A DNA stretch of 64,000 bases from Sphingobacterium olei (GTDB taxonomy: Bacteria > Bacteroidota > Bacteroidia > Sphingobacteriales > Sphingobacteriaceae), in NCBI RefSeq assembly GCF_005048855.1, contig NZ_SUME01000012.1:1-64000 (forward strand), written 5' to 3'. Positions 34,594-43,224 of the stretch are shown piece by piece. Numbering within the stretch: the stretch's first letter is position 1; each line of letters begins with the position of its first letter. The translations under genes and the position numbers were made by a program. The notes below the pieces were generated by a model. It ran no database searches. It had not been told where the DNA came from and saw nothing but the letters and a program-made list of their open reading frames with translations.

Positions 34594-35838
34594 ATGTTAT
34601 ATTACTTATTTACTTGGTTGCAAGATCACTTACATATTCCGGGCTCGGGATTGTTTCAATACATCTCGTTCCGCACAGCAATGGCGGTTATTGTTTCGTT
34701 GATTATCACGACAGTTTTTGGTAGTCGATTAATTCGTCTGCTGCAACTAAAACAAGTAGGTGAAACGATTCGCGACCTCGGATTAGAAGGGGAGAAACAA
34801 AAGCAAGGAACCCCGACCATGGGAGGTTTAATCATTATAGCTGGTATCCTTATACCTACGTTGTTGTTCGCGAAACTAGACAATATTTACATCATCATAA
34901 TGATTGTGACGACAATCTGGATGGGGACAATAGGTTTCTTGGATGACTATATAAAAGTGTTTCGTAAGAATAAAGAAGGTTTAGCTGGTCGATTTAAAGT
35001 AATCGGACAAGTTGGCTTGGGTACGATCATTGCTATCACCATGTATTTCCATCCAGATATTGTCGTTCGTGAACAGGTGACAAACCCAACATCTTCCAAG
35101 CCAGTTGAAGTGGTCATTAATCCGCAGACAGGTGAAAGCACGTACGCAGAAAATGTGAAGTCCACGAAGACGAACATTCCTTTTTATAAGAATAACGAGT
35201 TTGATTATGCTAAAGTCTTAGATAGTTTTGGATTGAATAGTAGCCTGACAACATTTCTTGTATTTTTGGTTTTTGTGGTCTTCATCGTGACTGCTGTATC
35301 CAATGGAGCTAATATTACGGATGGAATAGATGGGCTGGCCACGGGTACTTCGGCTATTGTAGGTATTACATTGGCGGTCTTGGCCTATGTATCCGGTAAT
35401 ATCATCTTTTCCGAATACCTCAATATCATGTATATACCTAATTCTGGAGAACTTGTAATTTTTGCAGGAGCTTTTATAGGTGCCTGTACGGGCTTCCTAT
35501 GGTACAATGCATATCCTGCACAGGTGTTTATGGGAGATACTGGTTCACTGACGATCGGTGGTATTATTGCTGCATTTGCGATTCTCATTCGTAAGGAATT
35601 ATTGATACCGGTTTTGTGTGGTATTTTCTTAATCGAGTTGGTGTCTGTTATTTTACAGGTATCATATTTTAAATATACCAAAAGGAAGTTTGGGGAAGGA
35701 CGGAGAATCTTTTTGATGTCACCTTTGCACCATCATTACCAGAAGAAGGGATACCATGAAGCTAAGATCGTGACACGATTCGTTATCGTGAGTGTGTTTT
35801 TAGCGATTATAACAATAGTAACATTGAAAGTAAGATAG
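34594..35838 (+). CDS. mraY: Phospho-MurNAc-pentapeptide transferase MraY
   Basis: 414 residues, a ten-helix membrane enzyme. Signatures include QGTPTMGGLIII, GFLDDYIKV and NGANITDGIDGLATG with catalytic aspartates, and FMGDTGSL. A loop of about 45 residues after helix 4 (the segment with NPQTGESTYAENVKSTK) makes it longer than E. coli MraY (360) and is common in Bacteroidota. It links the MurNAc-pentapeptide to undecaprenyl phosphate, forming lipid I. It is packed between murE and murD (1-bp gap). Confidence 0.97.
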   Translation: MLYYLFTWLQDHLHIPGSGLFQYISFRTAMAVIVSLIITTVFGSRLIRLLQLKQVGETIRDLGLEGEKQKQGTPTMGGLIIIAGILIPTLLFAKLDNIYIIIMIVTTIWMGTIGFLDDYIKVFRKNKEGLAGRFKVIGQVGLGTIIAITMYFHPDIVVREQVTNPTSSKPVEVVINPQTGESTYAENVKSTKTNIPFYKNNEFDYAKVLDSFGLNSSLTTFLVFLVFVVFIVTAVSNGANITDGIDGLATGTSAIVGITLAVLAYVSGNIIFSEYLNIMYIPNSGELVIFAGAFIGACTGFLWYNAYPAQVFMGDTGSLTIGGIIAAFAILIRKELLIPVLCGIFLIELVSVILQVSYFKYTKRKFGEGRRIFLMSPLHHHYQKKGYHEAKIVTRFVIVSVFLAIITIVTLKVR

Positions 35839-35839
35839 G

Positions 35840-37213
35840 ATGGCAAATATCGCACATACATATTACCCACAAACTGGTCGCTTAGTGATTCTCGGCGCAG
35901 GTGAGAGTGGTGTAGGTGCAGCTATACTAGGGAAGGATAGGGGCTTTGATGTATTTGTTTCTGATATGGGGGATATCAGCAATGGGTACAAAGAAATTTT
36001 ACAAAAAGAGACTATTGCATTTGAAAGTGGTCAACATACTGATCAGCAAATATTAAATGCGGATCTCGTAGTCAAAAGTCCGGGTATTCCAGAAAAAGCA
36101 CCGCTTATCCAACAATTGAGAGCGCAGGGAACTCCAGTAATTTCGGAAATTGAATTTGCTGCTCAGTATACCAATGCCAAGTTGATCTGCATCACAGGAT
36201 CCAACGGTAAATCTACCACCACAATGTTGACATACTATATGTTGCAAAAAGGTGGAATAAATGTAGGTTTAGCGGGGAATATTGGGAAGAGCTTTGCGTT
36301 TCAGGTAGCGCGAGAAAGCTTTGATGTTTATGTGTTGGAAATTTCCAGTTTCATGCTGGACGATATGTATCACTTCCGGGCAGACGTTGCTGTAATTTTG
36401 AATATCACGCCTGATCATCTGGATCGCTACGACTATAAGTTGGAAAATTATATAAATTCTAAATTTCGTATAATTCGAAATCAGACAGAGCAAGATTATT
36501 TTATCTATTGTGCTGATGATCAGGAAACAATGAATGCTTTGCCCCGTTTTGAAAGTAAAGCTATGCTATTACCACTAACGCAAGAAAGAGAGATCGTCCA
36601 AGGAGCGTATCTAGATAAGGACAATACTATAAAAATTTACATACCTAATAGGGAAATATTTACGATGAATATTGAAGAGTTATCATTACAAGGAAAGCAC
36701 AACGTCTACAATAATATGGCGTCTGGATTGATTGCAAAAGTGCAGGAGCTTCGTAATCAGACGATGAAGGAGAGTATGGGCTCGTATGTCAATATTCCAC
36801 ATCGATTAGAACATGTTGCATATATCGGTGGCGTGAATTACATTAATGATTCGAAGGCAACAAATGTAAACTCGGTATGGTACGCGTTGGAGAGTTTTTC
36901 TACAGATATCGTATTGATTTTAGGTGGGGTGGATAAAGGGAACGATTACGATATGCTCCGCGAACTCGTAAAGCAGAAAGTAAAGGCTATTATCTGCATA
37001 GGAAAAGATACTTCGCGTATTCACGACGCTTTTGAAGAGGAAGCTGACGTGATTGTAAATAGCGCATCGATGGAAGATGCGGTTGAGATTGCTTCGCATC
37101 TCGCGAAAAAAGGTGATACTGTATTGCTCTCACCGGCTTGTGCAAGTTTTGATTGGTTTAAAAATTATGAAGAAAGGGGCGATAAGTTTAAAGAAGCGGT
37201 AATGACCCTGTAG
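35840..37213 (+). CDS. murD: UDP-MurNAc-L-alanine:D-glutamate ligase MurD
   Basis: 457 residues. A Rossmann-like N-terminal domain (VILGAGESGVGAA) is followed by the ATP loop ITGSNGKSTTT (118-128) and a C-terminal domain containing LSPACASFDWFKNYEERGDKF, the MurD signature. It adds D-glutamate to the MurNAc-alanine precursor. Length is normal. It starts 1 bp after mraY and ends 11 bp before ftsW. Confidence 0.96.
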   Translation: MANIAHTYYPQTGRLVILGAGESGVGAAILGKDRGFDVFVSDMGDISNGYKEILQKETIAFESGQHTDQQILNADLVVKSPGIPEKAPLIQQLRAQGTPVISEIEFAAQYTNAKLICITGSNGKSTTTMLTYYMLQKGGINVGLAGNIGKSFAFQVARESFDVYVLEISSFMLDDMYHFRADVAVILNITPDHLDRYDYKLENYINSKFRIIRNQTEQDYFIYCADDQETMNALPRFESKAMLLPLTQEREIVQGAYLDKDNTIKIYIPNREIFTMNIEELSLQGKHNVYNNMASGLIAKVQELRNQTMKESMGSYVNIPHRLEHVAYIGGVNYINDSKATNVNSVWYALESFSTDIVLILGGVDKGNDYDMLRELVKQKVKAIICIGKDTSRIHDAFEEEADVIVNSASMEDAVEIASHLAKKGDTVLLSPACASFDWFKNYEERGDKFKEAVMTL

Positions 37214-37224
37214 AATAGATTGTC

Positions 37225-38418
37225 ATGGAACAGGTACTATCAAAATTAAAGGGGGATAAATGGATTTGGATCATCGTGATTATTCTATCAGGATGGTCTT
37301 TGCTTGCCGTTTATAGTTCGGTAGGCACGCTTGCCTATAAAGAAGGTAAGGGAACTGAATTATATTTGTTTAAGCACTTCTCTATTATTGCTGTGGGGTT
37401 AATATTGATGTTCTTGTCCCATAAATTGGATTATAGGTACTATGCTGGTATTTCAAAACTTTTAATGGCAATCACTATTCCGTTGTTACTTTATACATTG
37501 GTATTTGGAAACAAAGTGAATGATGCGTCTCGCTGGGTTACGATTCCGGTCATCAATCAGACTTTTCAAACGTCCGATTTAGCAAAACTGGCCTTGATTA
37601 CCTTTTTAGCTCGAATGCTTTCACGTAAGCAAGAGGAGATTAAAGATGTTAAAAAGTCTTTTCTTCCAATAATGGGAGCGGTTTGTTTGGTCTTTGTGCT
37701 GATTGCTTGGGCTAACTTATCTACGGCAGTTATGTTGTTTGGAGTTAGTGTGCTGTTGCTTTTGATAGGTCGAATCAGTTTCAAACAGATTGCTTTAGTA
37801 TCCTTAGGTGTAGGTTTGTTAGGCATAATAGTGATTTCAGTGGGTCCACGTCGGGCCACCTATTTTAGCCGTATAAAAGGTTTTTTTGCGACGGAAGAAG
37901 TGACGACCTCCAATGTTCCTTTTCAGGAGGATAAAAATTATCAGGCAAATAATGCAAAAATTGCTATTGCTACGGGTGGATTATTTGGAAAAGGGCCCGG
38001 CAATAGTGTACAGCGAAATGTGCTTCCACACCCCTATTCAGATTTTATTTTCGCTATCATCATCGAAGAGTACGGAACTATTGGCGGTGTAATATTATTG
38101 TTTTTATATCTTGCTTTGATGTATCGCTGCATACGTATCGTGACACTCAGTCCACGAGCCTTCGGGGCTTTTTTGGCTGCGGGATTAGGATTTAGCCTAA
38201 CAATACAAGCCTTGGCAAATATGGCGGTAGCTGTAGGATTGGGGCCTGTTACAGGCGTTCCTTTGCCGTTGGTTAGCATGGGAGGTACGTCAATCCTTTT
38301 TACGAGTGTAGCATTAGGGATTATTCTTTCTGTAAGTAGAAATATAGAAGAGTTAAAGTATAAGCAAGAGTTGGATGAAACTCCAAAACAAAAGAAAGTA
38401 ATCGTAGGTACAGTATAA
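37225..38418 (+). CDS. ftsW: Septal peptidoglycan polymerase FtsW
   Basis: 397 residues, a SEDS-family membrane protein with about ten helices. Recognisable segments are SLLAVYSSVG, FQTSDLAKLALITFLARMLS, FGKGPGNSVQRNVLPHPYSDFIFAIIIEEYGTIGG and GVPLPLVSMGGTSILFTSVALGIILSVS. It polymerises glycan strands from lipid II together with FtsI. Its placement between murD and murG and the presence of ftsI in the same cluster favour FtsW over RodA. Confidence 0.95.
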   Translation: MEQVLSKLKGDKWIWIIVIILSGWSLLAVYSSVGTLAYKEGKGTELYLFKHFSIIAVGLILMFLSHKLDYRYYAGISKLLMAITIPLLLYTLVFGNKVNDASRWVTIPVINQTFQTSDLAKLALITFLARMLSRKQEEIKDVKKSFLPIMGAVCLVFVLIAWANLSTAVMLFGVSVLLLLIGRISFKQIALVSLGVGLLGIIVISVGPRRATYFSRIKGFFATEEVTTSNVPFQEDKNYQANNAKIAIATGGLFGKGPGNSVQRNVLPHPYSDFIFAIIIEEYGTIGGVILLFLYLALMYRCIRIVTLSPRAFGAFLAAGLGFSLTIQALANMAVAVGLGPVTGVPLPLVSMGGTSILFTSVALGIILSVSRNIEELKYKQELDETPKQKKVIVGTV

Positions 38419-38423
38419 TTAAT

Positions 38424-39521
38424 ATGGCGCATAAAGTAATCATAAGTGGTGGCGGTACAGGAGGACATATCTTCCCGGCAATTGCGATTGCGAATGCATT
38501 GCGCCGTGCACAGCCTGAGATTGAAATTCTATTTGTTGGTGCCGCTGGTAAAATGGAAATGGAAAAGGTTCCTGCTGCGGGATATAGGATAATAGGATTA
38601 GACATTCAGGGGATTAACAGACAGTCGTTATTGAAGAACTTAGCTTTACCATTTAAAATGGTAAAAAGCTTATGGAAATCCCGACAGATCATTAAAGAGT
38701 TTGGTGCGGAAGTAGCCGTCGGAGTTGGTGGGTATGCTTCTGGTCCTTTGCTAATAATGGCAAATTATATTGGGATCCCGACGCTCATTCAAGAACAGAA
38801 TTCGTTTGCCGGTAAGACCAATAAAAGTTTGGGTAAGAAGGCAAAGAAGATATGTGTTGCTTACGATGGGATGGAAAAATTTTTCCCCGCAGCCCGGGTG
38901 ATGTTGACAGGGAATCCGATTCGAAGAAGTTCGGTGAGTATTTCTGGTAAGTACCACGAAGCGATTGCCTCCTTTGGACTGGAGGAAGGCAAGAAAACCA
39001 TACTGGTTACGGGCGGGAGTTTGGGCGCCAATACGTTGAACGAATGTATGAAAGGAGCATTAGATAAATTGCTCCAGGCAGATATACAAGTGATCTGGCA
39101 ATGCGGCAGTTATTATTTTGGAAAACTGGAAAGGGAACTAAACGATAAGCTGCCTGTCAATATTAAGTTAGTGCCGTTTTTGCAGCGCATGGATTATGCG
39201 TATGCAGCAGCAGATGTGATTATAGCAAGAGCGGGCGCAGGGACCATTTCGGAATTGTGTGTAATTGGTAAACCTGTTATACTGGTTCCTTCGCCAAATG
39301 TCGCGGAAGACCATCAAACAAAAAATGCGGTTTCGTTGGTAGACAAGAAAGCGGCTTTAATGGTAACCGATATGAGTGCACGCATTCATCTGATAGATGA
39401 AGCTCTTAAGTTGGTACGCGATGAAGCGATATGTGTAGAACTCGGTGAAAATATTAAAAAACTGGCGTTGCTCAATGCAGATGAGTTGATAGCGAACGAA
39501 ATTTTAAAATTAATAAACTAG
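38424..39521 (+). CDS. murG: UDP-GlcNAc transferase MurG
   Basis: 365 residues, a GT-B glycosyltransferase. SGGGTGGHIFPAIAIA at 8-23 is the first glycine loop; GVGGYASGPLL, TGGSLGANTLN and RAGAGTISEL are further MurG signatures. It transfers GlcNAc to lipid I, making lipid II on the inner membrane face. The ATG comes 5 bp after ftsW, and murC starts 3 bp after its stop, indicating one transcript. Confidence 0.97.
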   Translation: MAHKVIISGGGTGGHIFPAIAIANALRRAQPEIEILFVGAAGKMEMEKVPAAGYRIIGLDIQGINRQSLLKNLALPFKMVKSLWKSRQIIKEFGAEVAVGVGGYASGPLLIMANYIGIPTLIQEQNSFAGKTNKSLGKKAKKICVAYDGMEKFFPAARVMLTGNPIRRSSVSISGKYHEAIASFGLEEGKKTILVTGGSLGANTLNECMKGALDKLLQADIQVIWQCGSYYFGKLERELNDKLPVNIKLVPFLQRMDYAYAAADVIIARAGAGTISELCVIGKPVILVPSPNVAEDHQTKNAVSLVDKKAALMVTDMSARIHLIDEALKLVRDEAICVELGENIKKLALLNADELIANEILKLIN

Positions 39522-39524
39522 GAG

Positions 39525-40880
39525 ATGAATATTGATCAGGTTAAACAGGTTTTTTTAATCGGAATTGGTGGAATCGGAATGAGCGGTTTAGCACGTTACT
39601 TTTATCAATTGGGCTGTACCGTTGTAGGATACGATAAAACGGAAACTGACTTGACCTTGGCTTTGGTTAATGAGGGAATTATCGTGTTTTACCAAGATGA
39701 TATTGAGTTGATCCCGGAAAGCTTTCAAAACCCATCTCTAGATGCATTGATTGTTTTTACACCAGCGGTTCCTAAGGATTTGAAAATTAAGAATTATTTT
39801 GTCGATAAGGGATTTGAACTATACAAACGGTCACAGGTTTTAGGATTTATCAGTGCTAGTCGTTTTACAATTGGTGTAGCGGGTACGCATGGTAAGACCA
39901 CGACGTCTACCATGATCGCTCATATACTAAAAGATTCAGGTTACGATTGTTCTGCATTTTTAGGCGGAATCAGTACAAATTACGATACCAATGCTTTATT
40001 TGGAGATAATAACGTCGTGGTGGTAGAAGCCGACGAATACGATCGTTCTTTTTTAACATTACACCCTAATATCGCTGTAGTAACTTCCGCTGATCCAGAT
40101 CATTTGGATATTTACGGTGACGAATCGCATTTGATTGATTCCTTCAAATTATTTCTAGATAGGGTAGTGGAAGGTGGTAAAAGTATAGTAAAAGTAGGCT
40201 TACCTTTTGAGGGAGATGTCAGCTATTCACGTGAAACGAGTGCCGATGCTTACGCGAGGAATATTCATGTAAATGATGGAGAATTTCATTTTGATTATAG
40301 CTATGGGGATATGCGGGTTGAAAATATCCGTCTTGGAATACCTGGACTTCATAATGTAGAGAATGCTGTCGCAGCTATTACCGTAGCAATATTATTGGAT
40401 ATTGATATGGAGAAAATAGTAAAAGCATTAGCCAATTTTAAAGGAGCAAAGCGCCGTTTTGAATACATCGTTCGTACACCCGAACATGTATATATTGACG
40501 ACTATGCCCATCATCCGGAGGAATTACGCGCTTTTCTAAATTCCATGCGTAAATTATATCCTACTAAAAAGTTGACCGTTGTGTTTCAACCTCACCTTTT
40601 TACACGTACACGTGATTTTGTAGACGGTTTTGCAGAAGTGCTGGGCTTGGCAGATGAGCTTCTGTTGATGGAAATCTATCCGGCAAGAGAGTTGCCGATT
40701 GAAGGAGTAGATTCATCTTGGCTATTGAATAAAATCGGAATAGAGAATAAAAGCTTGGTGACGTCTCAACAGGTCTTGGATAAGGTAATGGCCGAAAAAC
40801 CAGAATTAATTGTTACAGTTGGAGCAGGAGATATTGATCGTTTGGTAAAACCATTGAAGGCTATTTTAGAGCATGAATAG
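39525..40880 (+). CDS. murC: UDP-MurNAc:L-alanine ligase MurC
   Basis: 451 residues. The nucleotide-sugar domain begins FLIGIGGIGMSGLARY, the ATP loop GVAGTHGKTTTSTM lies at 117-130, and YIDDYAHHPEELRAFL plus FQPHLFTRTRDF are MurC signatures. It adds L-alanine to UDP-MurNAc, the first step of stem peptide assembly. The Mpl ligase is less likely given cluster position and length. Its end overlaps ftsQ by 8 bp. Confidence 0.95.
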   Translation: MNIDQVKQVFLIGIGGIGMSGLARYFYQLGCTVVGYDKTETDLTLALVNEGIIVFYQDDIELIPESFQNPSLDALIVFTPAVPKDLKIKNYFVDKGFELYKRSQVLGFISASRFTIGVAGTHGKTTTSTMIAHILKDSGYDCSAFLGGISTNYDTNALFGDNNVVVVEADEYDRSFLTLHPNIAVVTSADPDHLDIYGDESHLIDSFKLFLDRVVEGGKSIVKVGLPFEGDVSYSRETSADAYARNIHVNDGEFHFDYSYGDMRVENIRLGIPGLHNVENAVAAITVAILLDIDMEKIVKALANFKGAKRRFEYIVRTPEHVYIDDYAHHPEELRAFLNSMRKLYPTKKLTVVFQPHLFTRTRDFVDGFAEVLGLADELLLMEIYPARELPIEGVDSSWLLNKIGIENKSLVTSQQVLDKVMAEKPELIVTVGAGDIDRLVKPLKAILEHE

Positions 40881-41700
40881 ATCAAAAAATATACGTTGGA
40901 GCTTTATAGGCTATGGGATTCTCGGAGTTGCTGCTCTGGTTGGCTTGACCTTGCTTATGAGTTTGATCGCGCGGAAGAGCAGCGATCAGGTGTGCATAGC
41001 GCTACGTGTAATGATTGAAGGCAAAGAGACTTTTATAGATCAGCATGATATTTCAAAGTTGATCAACGAGAAATATGGTCGCGTAGTGGGAAAGGCTGTC
41101 AAGGATATTCCGGTCAATCAGATCGAAGAATCATTAAAAGATCTTCCGTATGTGTCTAATGTAGAAATTCATGCAGATATGGATGGTGTTATGCAAGTTG
41201 CCGTACAGCAGAGAGAAGTTATATTACGCATTATAAATAAGAATGGTCGTGAATTTTATATCGATAGAGAGGGGAAGAAAATTCCGGTTACGTTAAAGTA
41301 TGTGCCTCGTGTGTTGGTCGCAAATGGAAATATATCGGAAAGCTATGGCAAACCGTTGGATGATGTGCAGAGTAAGCTTGTGAAAGATCTCGTGAAAATC
41401 GTGGATCATATCAGAGGAGACGAACTTTGGGAGAATCAGATTGTTCAATTATACGTAAACGCTGAAAATGATATTGAGATAGTGCCACGGGTGGGTAATG
41501 AGGAGTTAATAATCGGAACAGCAGATTCGCTGGATTATAAATTGGAACGGTTGAAGATCTACTACCGTGATATTATGCCAAAAGTGGGAAATAATGCCTA
41601 TGCACGGGTGAATGTGAAATATGGAGATCAAATAATTTGTGAACGTAAGGGAAACTGGTTTATGGACAGTTTACAGATGAAAATAAATATGAAAAATTAA
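40873..41700 (+). CDS. ftsQ: Cell division protein FtsQ
   Basis: 275 residues. A short cytosolic N-terminus and one membrane helix (about 11-32) are followed by a POTRA-type domain (about 40-115; DISKLINEKYGRVVGKAVKDIPVNQIEESLKDLPYVSNVEIH) and a beta domain. Position between murC and ftsA, and this bitopic layout, identify FtsQ/DivIB. It scaffolds FtsL/FtsB and controls FtsWI activation. Sequence identity to proteobacterial FtsQ is probably low, as usual. It overlaps murC by 8 bp. Confidence 0.9.
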   Translation: MNRSKNIRWSFIGYGILGVAALVGLTLLMSLIARKSSDQVCIALRVMIEGKETFIDQHDISKLINEKYGRVVGKAVKDIPVNQIEESLKDLPYVSNVEIHADMDGVMQVAVQQREVILRIINKNGREFYIDREGKKIPVTLKYVPRVLVANGNISESYGKPLDDVQSKLVKDLVKIVDHIRGDELWENQIVQLYVNAENDIEIVPRVGNEELIIGTADSLDYKLERLKIYYRDIMPKVGNNAYARVNVKYGDQIICERKGNWFMDSLQMKINMKN

Positions 41701-41723
41701 CAATACAGCATAATATACAGCAT

Positions 41724-43088
41724 ATGAAACCAAGAATTACAGCAAATGAAAAAGAAAATCCGATTATTGTTGGATTGGATATCGGTACTACGAAAATCTG
41801 CGTGACGGTGGGTCGTCGTAGTGGAACAAACAAAATTGAACTTTTGGGCGTAGGTAAAGCCGAGTCTGCGGGTGTGAACCGTGGAGTAGTAGCTAATATT
41901 CAAAAAACCGTTGGAAGCATCCGTGAGGCCGTAGCGACTGCTGAGGGGCAATCTAATGTGGATATTAAAGTGGTCAATGTCGGTATTGCCGGTCAGCATA
42001 TCAAAAGTATTCAACATCGTGGGATTTTGACAAAAAGTGATGATGATGAAATCGGTCGCGTAGATGTAGAACGTCTGATTTCGGATATGTACAAGCTAGT
42101 ACTTCCTCCGGGAGAAGAGATTATTCATGTTCTTCCACAAGAGTTTACAATTGATAACGAGCCGGGGATTAAGGAGCCAATAGGCATGGCCGGGCGTCGT
42201 ATGGAAGCTAATTTTCATATCATTTCAGGTCGAGTTACGGATATCAAAAACATTAAAAAGTGTGTGGATAATTCTGATCTAGAAGTTTCTTCTTTGGTAT
42301 TAGAACCTCTCGCATCATCTGAAGCTGTATTGGATGAAGAAGAAAAAATGGCTGGCGTAGTTCTTGTTGATATTGGTGGAGGCACTACGGATGTGGCTAT
42401 TTTCCATGAAGGAATTATTCGTCATACTGCTGTTATTCCATTGGGAGGAAATATTGTTACCGAAGATATACGTCAAGGATGTGCTGTCTTACGCAATCAA
42501 GCGGAACAATTAAAGGTGCGGTACGGCTCAGCCTTGGCTGATGAAAACAAAGATAACGAGGTAATCTGTGTGCCTGGTATCCGTGGGCGCGATTCTAAAG
42601 AGATCTCCGTTAAAAATCTTGCATTCATCATTCAAGCGAGAATGGAAGAAATCATAGAACATGTTTATTATGAAATTAAGTCTTCAGGTTATGAAGATAA
42701 ATTAATTGCTGGTATTGTTATTACAGGGGGGGGGGCACAGTTGAAACATCTGGTTCAATTGGTAGAGTATATTACGGGAATCGATTGCCGCATCGGATAT
42801 CCAAACGAATACTTAGCTAAAACGGATATGCTGAACAAGCAATCTTTTGATGAGATGAAAAGTCCGATGTATGCAACAAGTATCGGTTTGTTGATTAAAG
42901 GTATTCAGACGGTAGAGGAAGATGAGGCGACGCAACAAGAAGTAGTATATAAAAATCCCGATAAATTAAAGGTGAAAGAGATTACACAAACGACCAATAA
43001 AAAGGAAAGTTGGTTTACTAAAATCATCTCTGACTTCATCAAAGATGATTCTGGAATTGATGATGATTCGTTTATTGGAAAAAAATAA
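41724..43088 (+). CDS. ftsA: Cell division protein FtsA
   Basis: 454 residues, an actin-like ATPase. Phosphate loops IIVGLDIGTTKICVTVG (N-terminal) and VLVDIGGGTTDVAIF (about 214) are present, with a third at IVITGGGAQLKHL (about 331). The C-terminal end (about 425-440; KESWFTKIISDFIKD) looks like the amphipathic membrane-targeting helix, followed by an acidic tail. It tethers FtsZ to the membrane. The third glycine loop is encoded by a run of ten G bases at 42726-42735. A 136-bp gap with an inverted repeat precedes ftsZ. Confidence 0.96.
   Translation: MKPRITANEKENPIIVGLDIGTTKICVTVGRRSGTNKIELLGVGKAESAGVNRGVVANIQKTVGSIREAVATAEGQSNVDIKVVNVGIAGQHIKSIQHRGILTKSDDDEIGRVDVERLISDMYKLVLPPGEEIIHVLPQEFTIDNEPGIKEPIGMAGRRMEANFHIISGRVTDIKNIKKCVDNSDLEVSSLVLEPLASSEAVLDEEEKMAGVVLVDIGGGTTDVAIFHEGIIRHTAVIPLGGNIVTEDIRQGCAVLRNQAEQLKVRYGSALADENKDNEVICVPGIRGRDSKEISVKNLAFIIQARMEEIIEHVYYEIKSSGYEDKLIAGIVITGGGAQLKHLVQLVEYITGIDCRIGYPNEYLAKTDMLNKQSFDEMKSPMYATSIGLLIKGIQTVEEDEATQQEVVYKNPDKLKVKEITQTTNKKESWFTKIISDFIKDDSGIDDDSFIGKK
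42726..42735 (+). repeat. G10 homopolymer inside ftsA
   Basis: Ten consecutive G bases encode the Gly-Gly-Gly of the third FtsA nucleotide loop plus the first base of the next codon. Runs this long are uncommon in this A/T-leaning sequence and are prone to slippage. Confidence 0.95.
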
Positions 43089-43107
43089 TTTTCAACATCA
43101 AATAGAT

Positions 43108-43135
43108 TTTTCCACATTTTAACAATTGTGGAAAA
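43108..43135. promoter_or_regulatory. Inverted TTTTCCACA pair between ftsA and ftsZ
   Basis: TTTTCCACA (43108-43116), ten bases, then TGTGGAAAA (43127-43135). Both arms match the loose DnaA-box consensus TTWTNCACA. The pair could also fold as a 9-bp hairpin in ftsA-ftsZ mRNA. No T-run follows, so a simple terminator is unlikely. Confidence 0.5.
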
Positions 43136-43224
43136 CTGTTGTTGATATTTTGGTATTATTACATTCGAATTGATGAGTTCTAGGGTAACTGTGGACTTAG
43201 CAATTCATAAAAATAGGATATTTT

